A stretch of 17,948 nt of DNA from Patescibacteria group bacterium. GTDB lineage: Bacteria > Patescibacteriota > Microgenomatia > UBA1400 > PJMF01. Positions 1 to 8,725 of this stretch are shown here, in pieces. The notes under the pieces are model-generated. The model ran no database searches, was not told where the DNA came from, and saw only the letters and a list, made by a program, of their open reading frames with translations. Every line of letters starts with the position of its first letter. Position 1 is the first letter of the stretch. The stretch lies in assembly GCA_018813375.1 (NCBI GenBank), contig JAHJBU010000113.1, forward strand, positions 1 to 17,948. The letters are read 5' to 3'. The translations under genes and the position numbers were made by a program.

Positions 1-28
1 AGCCATATAACCACACAGGATACAAATC

Positions 29-3000
29 ATGGCAAATTTGTTTAGCACACAACCAGATGAGCTAATCTTTATAGAACAAAAAGTCTCTGTAATAAATATA
101 ATCAAAACAGAAGCCATGATTGTATCCGATAGTCGTAAGATGTTTGCAGGCATTGCAACAGTTGACATAATGAGCATTTCTGATAGCATGTTTGGTAATA
201 TCATTTTCAATGAAAGGCTGGCAACATCAGATTCTAAAACATTCAGGCTGTTTGCAGTTAAGGCAGAAGCTGTTGGCTGCTCTGACGGCACGGCTACGAT
301 TGATTATGGCTGGATTGTTGATTTCGAGGGGATAACCCTGTATGACTGCAAGATAGTGGCAAAGGATTTTTTTGACAGCGTTTCAATGACTGATTCGTCT
401 CCGCCTGGCATTAATATATTTTATGGAGACATCACAACCCTCATTGATGTTGTTGATCATTACAATCTCAACACAACAAAATCAGACACAACACAATTCC
501 CAGACACTAAAAAATATGATGGCACATGGCTCAAATTAGATGATATGCCAATATCTGATGTTGGGTTAAAGTTGCGTTTATGGTATGATGATAACCTCAC
601 ATTTCCTGAAGAAATAATAATCCCGAATATAATTAAGACTGACCCTCTGGCATTTATAGAGACCAAAGACTGGCAGGGGTGGATGGTGAGGAGGGACTCT
701 GCTCTTCTTGCCGATACCAAAAAATATAATGGAAAATGGCTCAAGGAAGATAACTCTAACCTCACAGATAAAATCTGGCTAACAAAAATCAAATTTCCAA
801 CAGACAATATAGTAATAAATGATAATGGTGTTGCAGGCTATGAAGAAGGCAGTTGGATATCATTTTTGACTTTTCATATCTGGAAGCCTGATACAGCTAA
901 GCTCGTCGAGACCAAAGACTGGCAGGGGTGGATGGTACGCAGGGACTCTGCTCTTCTTGCCGATACCAAAAAATATAATGGTGCATTTGGCAAACAAGAC
1001 GATGTATTATTTGTTGACAAAATCTGGCAGACAGGTATAACACTGAACGCAGATACAGTATCCTTTAGTGATGCACTGTTGGGACTGATACCGCTCACCC
1101 ATGTCTGGAAGCCTGATACTGCAATATTCACAGAAGAGACAATTGAAAAAATCTGGTCTGTAAAGCTGGATAGTTTTATTTGCAACGATCAACAAAAACT
1201 GATGTCTTGGATTATGAAAACAGACGAGATGGCTTTGTCTGATAGCTATATCCCTAACATATTTGGATTTGACAATCTAACCTGCTCGGACAAGCTCGCT
1301 AATATCCGAATCACAACAATAATCCCTCCGATGACAATGGCGGATGAAAAAAAGATTGTGGCTACAATGCAGAGGCTGGATACTCTACCCATAGCAGATA
1401 ACTATTTTATGACAGCCATGTATTTGTTTCAGGAAAATCAAACCTTCACCGACATAAAAATTCCAAACATATTCAAAATAGATAACCTTTGGACAGATGA
1501 CGCAGAAAGGGAAGCACCTATGGCGTTGCAGACGGATATTATTGCGTTTACAGAGGCGTTTTTGCAAGTATCTAAGTTTGTGCGTGGGGATAATTGTTTA
1601 TTATTGGATGCCTCTGTGATAGAATATGGATTACTTGTATTTGATACCATCTCCTTAGCTGACTCAAAAATAATTGGTGTTAAATTTACTGACAGTTTTG
1701 GCACGGCAGACAGAATGGCATTTAGGCTGTTTAGTGTGTCAGCAGAACATATCTATGCAACAGATAATAAACTGATAGGTATAGTCAAATCAGACAGCTT
1801 TTTGTGTACTGACGGCATGAGTGGCGGGGCACAGCTATTGACAGACAGCATGATATTGTCTGATAGGATGGATTACAAAGTTATCATAGCACCTGACAGC
1901 ATGTGGATGACAGACCAGCAATATTTCAGAGATTGGGCTGTCATGTTTGATGATATCTTAACGGCTGACGACTTTAGCTCTCCACCAATACCATTCAAGG
2001 ATAATCTCTGGCTGGCAGACAGCATGAGTATGATTATAGCCATACCGTTGACCGATGTAGTCTCAAATATCGATAGTTATGCTATGATAATGAATGTATT
2101 ACTGGAGCAATCAATAACCCTTGACTGTCAACACACCTTCATTGATTTTGTAGCACAGGCAGAGACTCTAACCACTATAGACAGCCAGTCCATGATTGAT
2201 ATTGTTGTAATGGCTGAACATATTGGGAGTACAGATATTATCTCTAATGTTGGAATACGGGCACGGGATACAGTAATTATGTCCGACACCGTAACATCAA
2301 AGATAATAGCGGGCAGCGATACGATATTTGGAATAGATACCCTCTGGCTGACAGGCATACTCAAGGTAGAGGATTTACTGACTGCAGATACCAGCAGGTT
2401 TCTATTCCTGAAGCCAGATAGCGAGACCGTATCATTATCTGATACAATGTCTGTAGGTTGGTACATAGAGAAACAAGAGACGATATTGTTTGGAGATACC
2501 AAAACAGCTAACGACTGGATTGTTGCCCTCGACGATATAATTACCGCAGACATAGAGAGCTATCTATTACGAGCAGTAACCAGAGAAAATCTATTATTAC
2601 CTGATACTATGGCATGTCTTGAGTGGATACGGCAGGCTGATACAATAACTGTCCCTGATGTCCTCACTGCAAGTATGCAGATAGCTACTGCTGATAATTA
2701 CAACCTGACAGATACAATGTGGGCAGTGCAATTTATTAGCATGTCTGATGCTGTAGGCATGGCAGACACAATGACCTATGTGCTTTATGCCGCAATTGCA
2801 GATAATATCAATATGTATGATAGCGAGCAGGAAAGGGACAGCCTGATAGCATACGAGGGACTGGCTACTGTTGATACTGAAACCTGTCAGATGTGGACAT
2901 GGAAGCCAGACACTCTATCGGTTAGTGATTGGTGGTCAATGGCTATTCCAATGCAAGATGATTTTATTATGCCTGATATTTGTACTATGGCAATGCAGAA

Positions 3001-5527
3001 GGCATGTGTTGATAATATTGCCAACATAGACAAGGTGAAAAACATATTTCATGCTCTGGGCATAGAGACAATCACAGTACAAGATAGTAAATTCTGGTGG
3101 CTGTTCTCCCTGTTGGGGAAAGAGACACTCACGACAACAGACAACAGTTTTAGCACGAGAATGATGGTAAGGCAAGATGATTTGATTCTTTCTTGTGAAT
3201 ATTTCTGGGATGGGTTATTGGTAAAAACAGACAATCTGTTATGCCCTGATAATATGGTTATGAGTGCGAACATCCTGTATACTGATATTCTGACTACACA
3301 GGACATATTCACCGATAAGATTTTTGGAGTCAAGGAAGACACCCTGTTACTGGAGGATATTAAAACAGTATTATACACCATATCCAAATTAGATGTGTTA
3401 AGCCTCACAGATAATCAATCAGCATTTGGCTGGATATTCCAACAAGATACCCTGCCAATGGCAGATATTATCAGTCAGTATGATATGACCGTTCTCAAGG
3501 CAGATGTCCTTAATTTGCCTTGTCAATTCTCTGCTGATAGTAAAATTGTTTTGACGGACAATGTGTTGCTGCCTGACAGCCAATTCAGAACGCTATTCAT
3601 CACCATGCAGGACGGCATGACTATTACAGACAGCAGTAAAATGTTATTTATGCAGGCAGACGGTGAGACAATCACAACAGCAGATGATTGGCATATGCTG
3701 TTGATGGGCAGACAGCAGGATAACATTTGGACAACCGACAACAAGGTTAATACCAAAATACTAAAGACTGACACCCTCTTGTTCGCTGACAAAATGGTTT
3801 TTTGCAAGTATGATAATTTCTGGCTGACAGATTTTAGCTCATTCAAAATGGATGTGTTCTATAGGGATAGACTAACATGTGTTGAGAGGATTAGTAAACT
3901 GGCTATTGTCTATAAAGATGGTTTTCTCCGTGGCACAGATACAGAGGCTTTTATAGATTTCAAACTGTTGACAGATGATATTACTATGGGGGATAGTTTC
4001 ACCGTTAAGATCTGGAGCCTGAAAACTGATGGTATTCTGATGTTGGATGGACTTGATGAGGGGATATGCAAACCAGATGAGCTGTTCTTTGTAGACACAT
4101 CCTTTGTAATGGTATGGATACCATTACAAGAGACCATTACAACAGTAGATATTATCAGTCAGATAGCGATAGTTATGCCAGAGGACATGCTTCTTCCTGA
4201 ACAGCTTTTTGCTTCATGGCAAATTACCAAATGGGAAACGATAACCACAGGAGATGACCTCACAGCTTTTGGGATTACAACACCAGACAATCTGTTCACA
4301 GCAGATATGCTTGCTATGGCAGCTAATTATCTAATGGTAGATGAATTGTCTACCGCTGATATTTGCTCTGTTAATTTCTGGATGGACAATCAAGAGATGA
4401 TTAGTTTGCCTGATACCTACTCCTATGTTGTATATCACACAGAGCAGGAGACAATCACCGTATCTGATGAGGAGGCAGAAAACAGTTTAATATTGTCTCT
4501 GGATGTCCTCAATCTGCCAGACGAAACGATTGAGAGTATGAACATATTTAAGACAGATGATGTTCTCACAACTGACATATGTTCTGCATTTACTAATATC
4601 AGTTATTGGGATAATATATCTATAACAGATAATTTCTCAAAGATGACATGGATAGCACCACAAGATGATTTTATTATGCCCGATATTGAAACGGCATTCA
4701 GCCAAATTGTTAAACTGGATAACATTGGCACATATGATATTTTGGCAGCCATCAAAGGATTCATTGTTTTCACATATGAAAACATATTGCTATCCGATAC
4801 AGGATTAGGGTTAGCCACAATCCGATATGATTTATTAGAGACTGCTGACAATAGCTTTAGTACGACATACATTCCGCAGACAGAGATAATCACAATAACA
4901 GATACTGTTTCGCAAATAGGATTTTTAGAAACTGACACAATTCTAACCGCAGATGAGCAGTTTAATTTTGTCAGTGCTCTGGGACAGGAGAATATCACTA
5001 CTGTTGATTTCTGGCAGGCAGCGTATTGCATTGAGTACCAAGAGTCAATTGATTTGCCTGATGAGAAACTGTTTAATATGTGGTTTGAGACACAGGAAAA
5101 TATTAATTTAGCAGACACAGCAAAAGGAGAAATTAAAAACATCTATTGTGATGTGATGACGACTGCCGATATTGTTACAGTGTTTGGGAGGATAACACTA
5201 CAGGAAAATATTACTACAGCAGACAGCATGACGCACAGAACGGTTTTTGTGGTGAGTGACAATATACCGTTGATCGATAGCGTTTCAGAAAATATGACCG
5301 TGCTGTTTGTTGAGCAATTATTGACACCAGATACAAGCCTGGCAAGAATATTCGTAGCTCCATTGCAAGAAAATATCCTGACTACTGATGAAAAGTTGAC
5401 AAATGTAATATTTTGTGATATATTAAGTCTATGGGATAGCGGCGTTGACCTGCCTGTGCTCTATACGGGATTGTCGGGAACGCAACAATCAGGCTCATCT
5501 ATCACCAGATTATGGGGTCGATTATAA
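29..5527 (+). CDS. Giant acidic repeat protein (1832 aa), probable virion surface or fibre protein
   Basis: Unrecognised protein. From about residue 8 to 1805 it is a chain of short repeats, about 100 by my hand count, averaging close to 18 residues. The core is [DE]-x-[ILM]-x-x-x-D, with two acidic residues six apart, usually preceded by K/Q/T and followed by 8 to 11 mixed hydrophobic/polar residues. Examples are KTDTLLFAD, LQENITTAD and KPDTLSVSD. I see no signal peptide, membrane segment or catalytic motif. The last 25 or so residues, rich in G, S and T, lack the repeat and could be an attachment tail. The start has AGGA 8 nt upstream. The stop overlaps the connector ATG (TAATG), so the gene belongs to the structural operon. 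By inference it is an elongated, beta-rich head-attached or accessory fibre. A repeat adhesin is the alternative. The ORF is certain; the function is not. Confidence 0.85.
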   Translation: MANLFSTQPDELIFIEQKVSVINIIKTEAMIVSDSRKMFAGIATVDIMSISDSMFGNIIFNERLATSDSKTFRLFAVKAEAVGCSDGTATIDYGWIVDFEGITLYDCKIVAKDFFDSVSMTDSSPPGINIFYGDITTLIDVVDHYNLNTTKSDTTQFPDTKKYDGTWLKLDDMPISDVGLKLRLWYDDNLTFPEEIIIPNIIKTDPLAFIETKDWQGWMVRRDSALLADTKKYNGKWLKEDNSNLTDKIWLTKIKFPTDNIVINDNGVAGYEEGSWISFLTFHIWKPDTAKLVETKDWQGWMVRRDSALLADTKKYNGAFGKQDDVLFVDKIWQTGITLNADTVSFSDALLGLIPLTHVWKPDTAIFTEETIEKIWSVKLDSFICNDQQKLMSWIMKTDEMALSDSYIPNIFGFDNLTCSDKLANIRITTIIPPMTMADEKKIVATMQRLDTLPIADNYFMTAMYLFQENQTFTDIKIPNIFKIDNLWTDDAEREAPMALQTDIIAFTEAFLQVSKFVRGDNCLLLDASVIEYGLLVFDTISLADSKIIGVKFTDSFGTADRMAFRLFSVSAEHIYATDNKLIGIVKSDSFLCTDGMSGGAQLLTDSMILSDRMDYKVIIAPDSMWMTDQQYFRDWAVMFDDILTADDFSSPPIPFKDNLWLADSMSMIIAIPLTDVVSNIDSYAMIMNVLLEQSITLDCQHTFIDFVAQAETLTTIDSQSMIDIVVMAEHIGSTDIISNVGIRARDTVIMSDTVTSKIIAGSDTIFGIDTLWLTGILKVEDLLTADTSRFLFLKPDSETVSLSDTMSVGWYIEKQETILFGDTKTANDWIVALDDIITADIESYLLRAVTRENLLLPDTMACLEWIRQADTITVPDVLTASMQIATADNYNLTDTMWAVQFISMSDAVGMADTMTYVLYAAIADNINMYDSEQERDSLIAYEGLATVDTETCQMWTWKPDTLSVSDWWSMAIPMQDDFIMPDICTMAMQKACVDNIANIDKVKNIFHALGIETITVQDSKFWWLFSLLGKETLTTTDNSFSTRMMVRQDDLILSCEYFWDGLLVKTDNLLCPDNMVMSANILYTDILTTQDIFTDKIFGVKEDTLLLEDIKTVLYTISKLDVLSLTDNQSAFGWIFQQDTLPMADIISQYDMTVLKADVLNLPCQFSADSKIVLTDNVLLPDSQFRTLFITMQDGMTITDSSKMLFMQADGETITTADDWHMLLMGRQQDNIWTTDNKVNTKILKTDTLLFADKMVFCKYDNFWLTDFSSFKMDVFYRDRLTCVERISKLAIVYKDGFLRGTDTEAFIDFKLLTDDITMGDSFTVKIWSLKTDGILMLDGLDEGICKPDELFFVDTSFVMVWIPLQETITTVDIISQIAIVMPEDMLLPEQLFASWQITKWETITTGDDLTAFGITTPDNLFTADMLAMAANYLMVDELSTADICSVNFWMDNQEMISLPDTYSYVVYHTEQETITVSDEEAENSLILSLDVLNLPDETIESMNIFKTDDVLTTDICSAFTNISYWDNISITDNFSKMTWIAPQDDFIMPDIETAFSQIVKLDNIGTYDILAAIKGFIVFTYENILLSDTGLGLATIRYDLLETADNSFSTTYIPQTEIITITDTVSQIGFLETDTILTADEQFNFVSALGQENITTVDFWQAAYCIEYQESIDLPDEKLFNMWFETQENINLADTAKGEIKNIYCDVMTTADIVTVFGRITLQENITTADSMTHRTVFVVSDNIPLIDSVSENMTVLFVEQLLTPDTSLARIFVAPLQENILTTDEKLTNVIFCDILSLWDSGVDLPVLYTGLSGTQQSGSSITRLWGRL
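659..732 (+). repeat. 74-bp direct repeat, copy 1
   Basis: This copy matches 908-981 at 71 of 74 positions, the three differences being clustered in the middle. Both copies are in frame and encode an ETKDWQGWMVRRDSALLADT-type block. The offset is 249 bp, exactly 83 codons, so duplication kept the frame. A third, more diverged trace of the right-hand part (DTKKYDGTW) is encoded near 500-530. Confidence 0.95.
908..981 (+). repeat. 74-bp direct repeat, copy 2
   Basis: This is the partner of 659-732. The sequence just upstream of it (about 877-900, encoding IWKPDTA) has its own similar copy near 1102-1125 (VWKPDTA). This fits a run of duplicated modules that have since been trimmed and diverged. 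Confidence 0.95.
2954..2980 (+). repeat. 27-bp dispersed repeat, copy 1
   Basis: This copy encodes QDDFIMPDI inside the giant repeat protein. It matches 4661-4687 at 26 of 27 positions even though the copies are 1707 bp (569 codons) apart. Other units of the protein are much more diverged at DNA level, so this pair suggests recent exchange between units. Confidence 0.85.
4661..4687 (+). repeat. 27-bp dispersed repeat, copy 2
   Basis: This is the partner of 2954-2980, with one synonymous difference. It encodes the same QDDFIMPDI unit. Confidence 0.85.
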
Positions 5528-6372
5528 TGGCGAAAATAATACAGAAATCAACAGGTGCATTAATATATCGGCTGAAGGATGGAATTGGTAACTACTCACA
5601 GGCTGATTGGATTGAGGTTAAGATTATTGACCCCAACAATACAACAATCAAGGTTGCGACTCCACACTATTTAGGGTCTGGCGTATATCAATATGTGCTC
5701 GAAACCACAATGACCGTGCAGGCTGGCAGGTATGAAGCACACTGGCAAGCCAAAAAAGATACGGCTGACATAACCGATATTGAAATATTTGATGTTGTGC
5801 GGTCTGATGCAGAATACATGGTATCTGTGGCAGATGTGCAGGAGTTTACTGGCTCTGTTGAGCCAGAATCTCTGATACGGCAATTGATATTTGCGTTTCA
5901 GGGATTTGCTGAAAATTATTGTCAGGTTAAATTCAGACCGACAGGGATAATTGATGAACGGCACAGCGGGGACAATACCCGGACGCTGCTTGTAGGGAAT
6001 TATCCACTATTGGATATTACGAAGGTTGAGGTCTATGGACAATTTGTAATCCCAGAACGCAACCTCAACGCAGGGACAATAGAAGGCTTTGTTGCTGATT
6101 TTGACACAGGATTAATTGAGCTGACCTCATCATATATGTTTTACAAGGGCAGCAATAATGTACTCATATCATATTGCTATGGATACGACAATATTCCTGC
6201 TGACCTAAAAATGGCAGCAATGGAATGGGTAAGTTTCAAACTCAGGCATAGGGATAGTCTCGGTCTGAAGGGCGAGGGTCTTGGTCCCTACAAAGTCGAA
6301 TATGACGACAGCTACATTCCAAACAACATTAAGGATGTCCTGAATAATTATAAGCGAGGATTTGGCGTGTAG
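5527..6372 (+). CDS. Head-tail connector protein with N-terminal beta domain (281 aa)
   Basis: Likely forms the connector ring below the portal through which DNA passes into the tail. Residues from about 99 to the end look like the gp6/phiE125 gp8-type connector family. An N-terminal helical part reads VADVQEFTG then IFAFQGFAENYCQVKF. A central beta part contains LLVGNYPLLDITKVEVYG. A C-terminal helix reads PADLKMAAMEWVSFKLRHRD and is followed by LGPYKVEYD, a common ending in this family. Residues 1 to about 95 are extra and beta-rich, Ig-like in pattern (NYSQADWIEVKIIDP, GVYQYVLETT), and end in DIEIFDVV. The start at 5527 is preferred because it overlaps the preceding stop as TAATG. An in-frame ATG at 5512 has no ribosome site. 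The family assignment is by pattern memory, without alignment. Confidence 0.8.
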   Translation: MAKIIQKSTGALIYRLKDGIGNYSQADWIEVKIIDPNNTTIKVATPHYLGSGVYQYVLETTMTVQAGRYEAHWQAKKDTADITDIEIFDVVRSDAEYMVSVADVQEFTGSVEPESLIRQLIFAFQGFAENYCQVKFRPTGIIDERHSGDNTRTLLVGNYPLLDITKVEVYGQFVIPERNLNAGTIEGFVADFDTGLIELTSSYMFYKGSNNVLISYCYGYDNIPADLKMAAMEWVSFKLRHRDSLGLKGEGLGPYKVEYDDSYIPNNIKDVLNNYKRGFGV

Positions 6373-6444
6373 AGTAGTCATTTAAGTCAAGAAAAGGGGC
6401 TTTTTAATCACGATTTCATAATTTTAGTGAGTATAGGTGATATT

Positions 6445-6753
6445 ATGGCTTATGAGTCATTCCTAAACCAATTAGCGGTCGCATACAGGAAAACAACGCA
6501 GACAGGAAAAGCTGTTGAGGACTGGATTGAAATGTCTCGGATTAAGTGCATGGTGGAGTCTGTATCTCCGTCAGAGGTGCTGACTGATGATTTAAGACGG
6601 CTGAAAGTTGATTATCGTGTATATGTATTGCCAACCGCAGATGTGGATGACGGAGATAAGTTGTCGGTAAACAATTACAATTTGATTATTAAGCGGGTTG
6701 ACAATATAGCACTAATGAACCGAGTTGTTGTGTGTTGGGTTACGAAAATATGA
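6445..6753 (+). CDS. Head-closure / head-tail joining protein (102 aa)
   Basis: Probable stopper or adaptor between the connector and the tail. Size, place in the gene order and the pattern fit small head-closure proteins of the phage head-tail joining family. An N-terminal strand part (DWIEMSRIKCMVESVSP) leads to a beta-barrel-like half, with DYRVYVLPTADVDDGDKL followed by YNLIIKRVDNI. The DGDKL turn followed by a short strand is typical of these barrels. The start at ATG 6445 is chosen because AGGTGAT, complementary to the 16S tail, lies 5 nt upstream. A GTG at 6427 in frame has nothing comparable. A 72-bp gap separates it from the connector gene. The next gene follows after 9 nt. Confidence 0.72.
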   Translation: MAYESFLNQLAVAYRKTTQTGKAVEDWIEMSRIKCMVESVSPSEVLTDDLRRLKVDYRVYVLPTADVDDGDKLSVNNYNLIIKRVDNIALMNRVVVCWVTKI

Positions 6754-6762
6754 GGGAGGATC

Positions 6763-7194
6763 ATGATAAAAGATGTGCTTGTGGCAATGCGAGAAGAATT
6801 GGCAACAATCCCTGATTTTAAGGGTGTTTACATCGGGCAGCAAACAGCTATACCTAAATCAGCATACCCTATTTGCTGGATTGAGGGTGGATTTGGCAGG
6901 CGTGGCAGGGGTGCATTAGATGAGCAGCCGCTAATCTCAAAAGGGCAGATTTGGGATGAGGTGTATAGTTTTACGATTTGGATTGAGGTTGTATTTGAGG
7001 ATACAGAAGCAAATACCCTCTGGATATATGAATTGACGGATATTGTGCGGGATAAGTTGAGAAACAATAAATTAAACGGATTAGTGTATTTCTCTGCTCT
7101 TGGTCCCGCAGAGTACCCGTTTGTTAGCACAGAACAGTTATTGAGAGTCTCTCCGATTGAGATTGAATACATTACCAGAAGGCAGGCAATCTAA
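6763..7194 (+). CDS. Tail completion / tail terminator-like protein (143 aa)
   Basis: Likely caps the tail tube and docks it to the head. It starts with a helix (IKDVLVAMREELATIPDF), then strands around VYIGQQTAIP and YPICWIEGGFG, a flexible loop with GRRGRG, a long strand (YSFTIWIEVVF), a helix (ANTLWIYELTDIVRDKLR) and a final strand block ending RVSPIEIEYITRR. This helix-strand order and length match the neck/tail-terminator group (lambda gpU-like or HK97 gp10-like). The position between head closure and tail tube supports it. GGAGG lies only 3 nt before the ATG, rather close. A tail completion role is inferred from context and fold pattern. Confidence 0.68.
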   Translation: MIKDVLVAMREELATIPDFKGVYIGQQTAIPKSAYPICWIEGGFGRRGRGALDEQPLISKGQIWDEVYSFTIWIEVVFEDTEANTLWIYELTDIVRDKLRNNKLNGLVYFSALGPAEYPFVSTEQLLRVSPIEIEYITRRQAI

Positions 7195-7195
7195 T

Positions 7196-7534
7196 ATGGC
7201 AATCAAAGATATTTTTGAGCTAAAAGAGGCAATTGCTGACATGAAGGGGAATATGAAGGAAATTTTTGTTATGATTAAAGGCATAGAAAAAGCTGTAACA
7301 GGATATGCCTTTGATCATGATAGAATTATGACTATGGAAACAAAGACAGTGCAAACAGAGAAAAACATAGAAGTCCTTTTTGATAAACATAAAGAGCATT
7401 CTAAATTTTTTGAAGATATACGAGAATGGAAGGGAAAGACAGCAGTGTATATTTCGCTAATAACAATAATTATAGCATCTGTTTTGAGTACTGTTTTATC
7501 ATCAATATCAACAAAGATTTTTAATTTTGATTAA
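7196..7534 (+). CDS. Small coiled-coil protein with C-terminal membrane segment (112 aa), XhlA-like
   Basis: Residues 1 to about 80 are charged and helical with heptad-like spacing (IFELKEAIADMKGNMKEIF, then KTVQTEKNIEVLFDKHKEH). Residues about 85-105 form one strong hydrophobic segment (YISLITIIIASVLSTVLSS), and a short tail follows. This plan resembles XhlA/haemolysin-type and related holin-associated phage proteins, which sit in the host membrane. Such genes usually lie with lysis genes at the end of the late operon, not between neck and tube genes, so a structural or membrane-docking role is also possible. The ATG at 7196 follows the preceding stop by 1 nt. A TTG at 7157 in the same frame was not chosen because it would overlap the upstream gene by 38 bp and lacks a ribosome site. 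Confidence 0.6.
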   Translation: MAIKDIFELKEAIADMKGNMKEIFVMIKGIEKAVTGYAFDHDRIMTMETKTVQTEKNIEVLFDKHKEHSKFFEDIREWKGKTAVYISLITIIIASVLSTVLSSISTKIFNFD

Positions 7535-7558
7535 TGGAAGAAAAGGGGGGTGATAGTT

Positions 7559-7732
7559 ATGCCTGGAGAGGTGCAGACAATGACAGTGACAGGGGTTGGC
7601 TATATCCCTGTATTGGCTATTAGTGTTGATCTCGGAGATGTTGTGAGCTATCACGAAAATGATGAAGGTAAGGTTATTCTGAACAAGGTGGAAAAACCTG
7701 AAACGAAAAAAACAAAAAAGGAGGAAAAATAA
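7559..7732 (+). CDS. Small hypothetical protein with lysine/glutamate-rich tail (57 aa)
   Basis: Not recognised. Residues 1 to about 45 alternate in a beta-strand manner (EVQTMTVTGVGYIP, ISVDLGDVVSYHE, KVILNKVEKP). The last 12 residues are almost only K, E and T and probably disordered. The ATG at 7559 has a GGGGTGAT ribosome site 4 nt upstream that matches the 16S tail. A GTG at 7550 lies inside that site and was rejected. The stop touches the tail tube ATG directly (TAAATG), and the tube gene's ribosome site lies within this reading frame, so the two are probably translationally coupled. A small tail-tube accessory protein would fit the position, but nothing in the sequence proves it. Confidence 0.55.
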   Translation: MPGEVQTMTVTGVGYIPVLAISVDLGDVVSYHENDEGKVILNKVEKPETKKTKKEEK

Positions 7733-8698
7733 ATGTCAATAGGTGCAAGTAAATTAGGACAAATGGGATTGGCTAAGGAAACGGCTTGGGGCACTGCTCC
7801 TGCAAGCATTACAGCAGGATTAGTCATCACAAGTGAAGAGTTTAATCCCGATGTTGGGGTTGAGGTGCTAACAGAAATTAGCGGCACAATGCAGGATAGA
7901 AGGGTTGGTAGGGGCGTAACCCAATGGAATGGCTCACTGGAATTCCCGCTGGAAATTGGCGGGCAAGGTGTTGGCGGCGTGGGTGAGTTTTTGAGCAGCA
8001 TTTTTGGGACTGATACTATTACTGGTGCAGCAGACCCTTACACGCACACGCTATCAGTATTGGAAGCAACCGAGATCCCGAGCTATACCTTGTGGTTTGA
8101 CCGAAATGTAGGGAAGTATCAACTGAAAGGATTTAGACCCTCATCGGTGGCTATATCGATTGACAGAGGGGCATCTACAATACCTGTTACTATTAGCGGG
8201 ATAGGGCAGAGAGAGGAAATTGCAACCGCAAAAACATTGTTGTACTCTACGGAATTGCCAATGACACCCGATTTGGTTGGTGTTACAGTTGGTGGAACGG
8301 CGGCGGCTGGATGGGAGAAAATCGATATAGAAATTAGTAGAGACTTGGAGGCAATAAACACACTGACTGGTAATGATTATATTGGGTATCTGCTGTCAAA
8401 AGCATTTTCTGTAAAAATCAGCGGATCAGGTGTGTATGGTACAACAAATCTCGATGATACGATGAGGTCTGCATACCGCAACAGAACGCCTATTGCGATT
8501 ATAGCAACAATACAGCTATCAGCTAATAGGTCGATTGTGTTCACATTCCCGAAGGTGCAGCTGGATAGTTTTAATGGTCCTAAACTCTCTGGCTCTGATA
8601 TTGTGCGTGCTGATTTTTCAGGGGTTGCATTAATCCCCTCGGCTGGTGCAAATAATTGTGTGATTAAAAACAGCAGGTCAACATCCTACACTGCGTAG
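7733..8698 (+). CDS. Major tail tube protein (321 aa)
   Basis: Building block of the tail shaft, stacking as rings around the tape measure. The N-terminus GLAKETAWGTAP is characteristic of a widespread phage tail tube family (KETxxGT near the start). It is followed by acidic strands (LTEISGTMQDRRVGRGVTQW), a SLEFPLEIGG strand and many further beta segments up to the C-terminus. The length of about 320 residues fits the two-barrel form of the family. The start has GGAGG 8 nt upstream, and the gene begins immediately after the previous stop. The chaperone gene follows after a 27-bp gap with its own AGGAGG. The family call rests on the N-terminal motif, the beta-rich pattern and the location just before a frameshifting chaperone gene and tape measure. 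Confidence 0.85.
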   Translation: MSIGASKLGQMGLAKETAWGTAPASITAGLVITSEEFNPDVGVEVLTEISGTMQDRRVGRGVTQWNGSLEFPLEIGGQGVGGVGEFLSSIFGTDTITGAADPYTHTLSVLEATEIPSYTLWFDRNVGKYQLKGFRPSSVAISIDRGASTIPVTISGIGQREEIATAKTLLYSTELPMTPDLVGVTVGGTAAAGWEKIDIEISRDLEAINTLTGNDYIGYLLSKAFSVKISGSGVYGTTNLDDTMRSAYRNRTPIAIIATIQLSANRSIVFTFPKVQLDSFNGPKLSGSDIVRADFSGVALIPSAGANNCVIKNSRSTSYTA

Positions 8699-8725
8699 GA
8701 AAATAAAAATAGGAGGCGAGTCGTA

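Noticed and set aside
460..5142. Many open frames of 60 to 179 codons on the - strand opposite the giant repeat gene
   Set aside because: They mirror the repeat structure of the + strand gene, are serine/valine-rich in a repetitive way and lack ribosome sites, so they are shadows.
6391..6405. Terminator-like AAAAG/CTTTT hairpin with T run between the connector and head-closure genes
   Set aside because: The stem has five mostly A-T pairs with a 3-nt loop, far too weak, and it lies inside a gene block that should be co-transcribed.
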